Source: Bordetella genomosp. 11
GTDB taxonomy: Bacteria > Pseudomonadota > Gammaproteobacteria > Burkholderiales > Burkholderiaceae_B
Assembly (NCBI RefSeq): GCF_002261215.1
Contig: NZ_NEVS01000002.1
Location: forward strand, 149,337-213,336
DNA length: 64,000 nt
Reading direction: 5' to 3'
The notes beneath the pieces were generated by a model. It saw only the letters and a program-made list of their open reading frames with translations, was not told the DNA's origin and made no database searches. This document shows, piece after piece, positions 60,655-64,000 of the stretch. How positions within the stretch are numbered: position 1 is the first letter of the stretch; each line of letters starts with the position of its first letter. A program made the translations under genes and the position numbers.

Positions 60655-62072
60655 GCAAGATTCGGTTGATACGCGGCAGCGATGTTGAAATGCAGCCGCT
60701 GGAATACGTTATCGAAGGTCTTATCTTCCGCTCCAAGCTGAACATTCTCATGGGCAAGGGTGCCTGCGGCAAGACGACAGTTGCGCTTGATCTCGCCGCA
60801 CGCGTGAGTAGGGGCGGGTCATTCAATGGGGTTCCTGTCTTGGGCGGCAGTGTCATCGTCTGGTCTTGCGAGGATGACATTAAAGATACGTTGGCGCCTC
60901 GACTGAGTGCAGCCGACGCGGACATGTCCAGAATTAATTTTTTAGACGGGATGGATGAGTTTCACGATAAGCGCAGTTTCGATTTTCATGCTGATCTGCC
61001 TTCGTTAGTTGGCGCCATCAAAAACATCGGTGATGTTCGGCTCATCATCATCGACACCATCCTTGATACGGTTTCGGGGAGCGGGAATTCCAGCAAGGCA
61101 GTTCGGCGCGACCTACAACGACTTGTCAACATTGCCGCAGAGTCTCGAATCGCCATTTTGGGAATTGCCCATGTCACCAAGAATTTCTCGCTTGATGATC
61201 CGGTCCGTGGTTTGGTGGGCAGTCAAGCCTTTGCCACGCTTGCTCGGAATGTCTTGCTGACGATGAAGGTTGAACTGCCTACCGTAGAGAATGATGCCCC
61301 ATCCTTAGGTGTTCTCCTTCCGGTCAAGCACAATCTGAATAAAATGGCTGGCGCTTTTTTGTACGAACTGCATTCGGATGATTTCTATTCGCGTGATGAT
61401 CGAAAAATTTTCACGTCGTATCTGGAATGGAGTCCCAAGCCACTGGTGGCCCCTGCAGGGGCAATTCTGCGATGGGCAAAAGACACGATGAAGTCAGCGC
61501 CAGAAACAAAGATTGAGCAGGCCAAGGAGTTCTTGTATCGAGTCCTAGCGGATGGAGCCTTGCCTAGTTCGGTACTTGAAGATTTGGCAGATGACGAAGA
61601 CATCAGGTATCAGACGTATCGACGTGCGCGAACCGAAATCGGTGCAGTAAACGACCGCTGGAATTTCGATGGACGGATGGCGACTTGGTGGTGGTTGCCG
61701 GGCGGGTCTTCCGATGAAAGTCCTGATTTAGAGAGATATCTTCGCTCTACGAGTAGGCCTGCTAGAGATCAGGGCGTTCGTGGATGGAGTAAAGACCGAG
61801 CGGCGCATGAACCTCGATGGCATTCCTCAGGGAGGCGAGCTGATTGGGAGCGGCTCGGTCAGGCGGATAGGGCAGGGCAACCAGATGAACAAGTTGAGCA
61901 AGTTGAGCAAGGTGGGCAAGGTGGGCAAGGTGGGCAAGGTGAAGGTTTATCTCAATCGGCCGATCAAGCTGTGCCAATCGAAGGCATTGAGGTGGGTAGC
62001 TGGGAGCCTTTTAGTAGGGTGATAGAGAGCTTCGACAGCTACATGGCCAACCCCAAGAAGAATAGATACTAG
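60651..62072 (+). CDS. RepA-like AAA-family ATPase
   Basis: A 473-aa protein whose N-terminal about 270 residues form a RecA-like hexameric helicase domain of the RepA/AAA_25 type: Walker A LMGKGACGKTTVAL (about residues 33-46), VIVWSCEDD, Walker B RLIIIDTILDTVSG and AILGIAHVTKN. This type serves plasmid replication (as RSF1010 RepA) and is common in mobile islands. The C-terminal third is polar and includes a Glu-Gln-Val/Gly-Gln-Gly repeat (from residue 413) encoded by a 9-bp tandem repeat. It overlaps the AlpA gene by 4 nt. Confidence 0.87.
   Translation: MSKIRLIRGSDVEMQPLEYVIEGLIFRSKLNILMGKGACGKTTVALDLAARVSRGGSFNGVPVLGGSVIVWSCEDDIKDTLAPRLSAADADMSRINFLDGMDEFHDKRSFDFHADLPSLVGAIKNIGDVRLIIIDTILDTVSGSGNSSKAVRRDLQRLVNIAAESRIAILGIAHVTKNFSLDDPVRGLVGSQAFATLARNVLLTMKVELPTVENDAPSLGVLLPVKHNLNKMAGAFLYELHSDDFYSRDDRKIFTSYLEWSPKPLVAPAGAILRWAKDTMKSAPETKIEQAKEFLYRVLADGALPSSVLEDLADDEDIRYQTYRRARTEIGAVNDRWNFDGRMATWWWLPGGSSDESPDLERYLRSTSRPARDQGVRGWSKDRAAHEPRWHSSGRRADWERLGQADRAGQPDEQVEQVEQGGQGGQGGQGEGLSQSADQAVPIEGIEVGSWEPFSRVIESFDSYMANPKKNRY
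61887..61940 (+). repeat. Six 9-bp tandem repeats inside the RepA-like gene
   Basis: Units GAACAAGTT, GAGCAAGTT, GAGCAAGGT, then GGGCAAGGT three times. The unit length keeps the reading frame and encodes EQV-EQV-EQG-GQG-GQG-GQG. Confidence 0.9.
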
Positions 62073-62175
62073 CCGGAGCCAGGGGAGCGATCTCCTGGCA
62101 ACGGAAGAAAGCTAGCGTATTGCGGAGAGGGTGTCAGTATTTCCGTATTCAGGCGGGTTCAGGTCTTTGGCGGCC

Positions 62176-62427
62176 ATGTCATCAGACACGCCTGCGACCG
62201 CTGCGCCGATAATAGAGACATTGCCCGAAGTCACCGAGTCTGCCGCAATGCCTGTAGCGACTGTTCACGATGACCCGGACATACTAAAGGTGCAGTCAGG
62301 TCTTGAGTCCGGCCAAGTCAGGTTGACGGTCGACTCGATACGCCAGTACCTGCGATGCAGTCAGGAAAAAGCCCGCCGTATTCGGCGGGAACTGGAACCA
62401 GCGGTTCAGCCGCCGTTGTCCGCCTGA
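62176..62427 (+). CDS. Small HTH-type protein of the mobile element
   Basis: An 83-aa protein (98 aa if GTG 62131 is used, whose ribosome site lies too close). The C-terminal half, VRLTVDSIRQYLRCSQEKARRIRREL, looks like a helix-turn-helix. No family recognised. Its 3' end overlaps the relaxase gene on the other strand by 22 nt. Could regulate replication or transfer genes. Confidence 0.6.
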   Translation: MSSDTPATAAPIIETLPEVTESAAMPVATVHDDPDILKVQSGLESGQVRLTVDSIRQYLRCSQEKARRIRRELEPAVQPPLSA

Positions 62428-63125
62428 CGCGTTTCCTGGTGCCGCAGCTTCAGCTCGTCGGTCATGCGTCGAACCCGTGCCGCCCCCAGATGCTTCTCGG
62501 GGCGGCGTTTTTCCCCTTGTTCCTTCAGCGTCCGGTGATCGACCCTGGCGTCATGTCCATGGCGCTCTAGGGCCGTGTTTTGCAGCTCAGCTACCTTTCG
62601 GCGTTTTTCAATCAGGGCATCCCGCATTTCGAGCTTGTTCTTGCCGCCGCTATCCTTGCGACGGCCGCCACGCTCTGGGTGGGCCGCGTTGTAGCGCATG
62701 AAGGTTTGCTGTGGAGATCGTTCGACGCCGTCGTCCACGCGGTCAGAGACCATCAGATGCACATGAGCATTTTCCACCTCGCCCTGGATGGCCGCTCTGG
62801 GAGCGTGGATAGCGTACTCATGGGGCTTGTCCGCGGCCAACTCGTTCACGATTTCGCCCGCTAGCGCTACTTGCTGCTCGCGGGTCAATTCGGCTGGTAG
62901 GGCGATTTCATGTTCACGGTACACGGCGCCATTAGCGCGCTCGTATCGGTCGCCAGCGCGCCAGAACGCGGTGGGGTTGCCATCGGCCCATGCGGGCAGA
63001 TTGCCGTGTCCGGTAGCGATTAAGTCATCTCGATCTTCAAAGCTACCTTTTCGGCCGATGTAGTTGGAGTGCTGTCCAGCAGCTCCCTTTTTGCCGCTTT
63101 TAACTGTGTAGTGAAAACTCGCCAT
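62406..63125 (-). CDS. MobA/MobL-family relaxase
   Basis: A 239-aa protein with the MobA/MobL start MASFHYTVKSGKKGAAGQHSNYIGR and the relaxase metal motif ENAHVHLMVSDR (HxH, about residues 122-124). These enzymes nick the origin of transfer. At 239 aa it is near the bare relaxase domain; many relatives continue into longer C-terminal parts. Transcribed opposite to its neighbours; the start region borders hairpins typical of an origin of transfer. Confidence 0.85.
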   Translation of the reverse strand: MASFHYTVKSGKKGAAGQHSNYIGRKGSFEDRDDLIATGHGNLPAWADGNPTAFWRAGDRYERANGAVYREHEIALPAELTREQQVALAGEIVNELAADKPHEYAIHAPRAAIQGEVENAHVHLMVSDRVDDGVERSPQQTFMRYNAAHPERGGRRKDSGGKNKLEMRDALIEKRRKVAELQNTALERHGHDARVDHRTLKEQGEKRRPEKHLGAARVRRMTDELKLRHQETRQADNGG

Positions 63126-63159
63126 GATGCAACTAACCTTTCTCGAAGACAAAATAAAA

Positions 63160-63181
63160 AAGCCAGCTCGATGGCTGGCTT
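63160..63181 (-). terminator. Hairpin with T tract just upstream of the relaxase gene
   Basis: Read on the minus strand, AAGCCAGC pairs with GCTGGCTT across a 6-nt loop and is followed by a T-rich run (63151-63160). It ends about 25 nt before the relaxase start, so it would stop leftward transcripts coming from further upstream. Confidence 0.7.
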
Positions 63182-63198
63182 CGCTTGGTGAAGACTGT

Positions 63199-63235
63199 AA
63201 AAACGTCCTTATCCTAATGAGATAAGAGCGTTTTT
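63199..63235. other. Long hairpin, bidirectional terminator or origin-of-transfer element
   Basis: AAAAACG-TC-CTTATC (63199-63213) and GATAAG-AG-CGTTTTT (63221-63235) are inverted copies with two central mismatches and a 7-nt loop. The A and T tails would allow termination in both directions. Confidence 0.6.
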
Positions 63236-63257
63236 CAGAGAAACGTTAAGTGCGCTT

Positions 63258-63320
63258 ATTCATTCCTATGTTTATGAAGATGAATGAAGACCATTCATTC
63301 CCCTCTATGTGTGTGGATGA
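63258..63320. repeat. ATGAATG/CATTCAT repeats
   Basis: The heptamer ATGAATG and its complement occur as a perfect inverted pair (63280-63286 and 63292-63298) with further partial copies at about 63260 and 63314. They lie between the relaxase and ssb genes; iteron, operator or origin-of-transfer roles are possible. Confidence 0.5.
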
Positions 63321-63438
63321 ATGGCAGCTAATGATTCCCTCTATACGATCTGAACAACACTCTTCATATCAACAGAGAGAGAAGATAAAAAAATATTGAA
63401 TGAGTCTATGTCATGGATTTCACTAAAGGAGCATATCC

Positions 63439-63768
63439 ATGCAAGACTCACTCAACCACATTCATGTCATCGGTGAATTGAATCGTGACGCAGAAGTGCG
63501 TTATGCACGAGACAATCAGCCCGTTACTACACTGACCATCATCACCACCTACGAATACACCACGACCAGGGGTGAGGTTTTTGAAGAAGTCCAATGGCAT
63601 CGTGCCGTGCTGTTCTATGAGCAGGCCAAAGTAGCCAGTTCGCTACGTCGAGGTGCTGTCGTTGAGGTGCAGGGGCGATTGAAGACGAACAAGTACCAAG
63701 ACCGTACAGGCCATGACGCGTATAGCACGCAGATCATGGTGAGCGACTTCAAGATTCACGAACGATGA
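63439..63768 (+). CDS. ssb: Single-stranded DNA-binding protein
   Basis: A 109-aa OB-fold SSB: LNHIHVIGELNRDAEVRYARDNQPVTTLTI, EEVQWHRAVLFYEQAKVASSLRRGAVVEVQGRLKTNKYQDRTG. It lacks the long disordered tail and acidic tip (DDDIPF) of chromosomal SSB, so it will not recruit host partners that way. Protects single strands during transfer or replication of the element. AAAGGAG lies upstream of the start. Confidence 0.92.
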   Translation: MQDSLNHIHVIGELNRDAEVRYARDNQPVTTLTIITTYEYTTTRGEVFEEVQWHRAVLFYEQAKVASSLRRGAVVEVQGRLKTNKYQDRTGHDAYSTQIMVSDFKIHER

Positions 63769-63794
63769 TGGTGCTCTGAAAAGGAGGAATCTAG

Positions 63795-63873
63795 GTGTTC
63801 TTGTACTCAGAGATTATCAGAATCTCAATTCAACCGGATCGACGACCGTACTCTCGCATTGAGTTGATCAACT
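63795..63873 (+). pseudogene. 5' end of a small gene cut by the insertion sequence
   Basis: GTG 63795 follows AAAAGGAGG and opens a frame (VFLYSEIIRISIQPDRRPYS) that continues up to the left end of the insertion sequence at about 63874 and then ends in IS sequence. It is 26 nt behind ssb and likely belonged to the same transcript. Family unknown. Confidence 0.55.
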
Positions 63874-64000
63874 TGACCTGCCCCCTCCCAGCCGTACCAG
63901 CGTAATGGCAGCGAAGTCCGTCAACTTGGAGAATGACGGACATGAGAAAGAGCAGATTTACCGAGGAGCAGATCATCGGTTTCATCAAGCAGGCCGAGGC
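63874..64000 (+). mobile_element. IS3-family insertion sequence, left end
   Basis: Begins with TGACCTGCCCCCTCCC, the terminal-repeat type of IS3-family elements related to IS407/IS51, and leads into a transposase OrfA start. The right end lies beyond the window. Confidence 0.75.
63942..64000 (+). CDS. IS3-family transposase OrfA, N terminus (runs off the right edge)
   Basis: About 19 residues, MRKSRFTEEQIIGFIKQAE, the typical start of OrfA HTH proteins of the IS3 family. Only the first helix region is in the window. Confidence 0.85.
   Translation, partial: MRKSRFTEEQIIGFIKQAE

Larger units (their letters stand above)
58576..64000. mobile_element. Integrative mobilizable element, left part (continues past the right edge)
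   Basis: Begins at the 3' end of tRNA-Arg(UCU) and carries a P4-type integrase, AlpA-like regulator, RepA-like ATPase, MobA/MobL relaxase and SSB. Its base composition is visibly lower in GC than the chromosome to the left. No conjugation genes are seen within the window, so mobilizable rather than self-transmissible is the safer reading. The right attachment copy is not in the window. Confidence 0.8.

Overview
The window is high-GC chromosomal DNA of a betaproteobacterium, most likely from the Bordetella/Achromobacter group (Alcaligenaceae). I base this on the GC-rich codon use, four Bug/TctC-type periplasmic binding proteins without companion permeases, a subtilisin-type autotransporter resembling SphB1 of Bordetella, and the dense packing of catabolic operons. 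No species call is possible from the sequence alone.

Positions 1-12.2 kb hold the 5' half of narG (respiratory nitrate reductase) behind a strong FNR/Anr-type box, tRNA-Pro(UGG) with its terminator, a DUF347/COG4705 membrane protein, waaA (Kdo transferase), a QseBC/TctDE-like two-component pair, fetAB (metal/iron export) and a serine-protease autotransporter. Positions 12.2-17.6 kb form a catabolic cluster: MmgE/PrpD, divergent from SDR, 3-hydroxyisobutyrate-dehydrogenase-like, isocitrate-lyase/PEP-mutase and Bug protein. Positions 17.8-23.5 kb are a phosphorus uptake locus, pstSCA followed by phnDCE, with no pstB or phoU; a plausible Pho box lies in front of phnD. An ArnT-like membrane glycosyltransferase follows.

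Positions 25-28.2 kb carry nirBD for assimilatory nitrite reduction. Its upstream region has an NtrC-like site, a sigma-54 -24/-12 promoter and a roughly 119-nt leader that looks like an ANTAR (NasR/NasT) antitermination RNA: two hexaloop hairpins, the second overlapping an intrinsic terminator. Positions 28.2-43.7 kb contain a lipoprotein, two GNAT acetyltransferases and a run of catabolic genes (MmgE/PrpD, three Bug proteins, an alpha/beta hydrolase with Lys at the nucleophile position, an Asp/Glu-racemase-fold protein lacking both usual cysteines, ornithine cyclodeaminase family, Ldh family, metallo-beta-lactamase fold, a binding protein without signal peptide, LysR, D-2-hydroxyacid dehydrogenase, D-amino acid oxidase family). 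Positions 43.7-45.5 kb encode an anti-sigma/ECF sigma/secreted COG4315 protein operon. Positions 45.6-54.4 kb are a GntR-controlled locus: a branched-chain-amino-acid-type ABC transporter (five genes) followed by a D-amino acid dehydrogenase-like protein, a prolidase-like amidohydrolase and a DapA-family lyase or aldolase. An unrecognised 196-aa protein, a DHA2 multidrug exporter and outer-membrane phospholipase A follow.

From about 58.58 kb to the end the composition falls in GC and gene content changes: a P4-type integrase sits directly behind tRNA-Arg(UCU), followed by AlpA-like regulator, RepA-like AAA ATPase, short HTH protein, MobA/MobL relaxase and SSB. This looks like the left part of an integrative mobilizable element. 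Near the right edge an IS3-family insertion sequence interrupts a small gene behind ssb.
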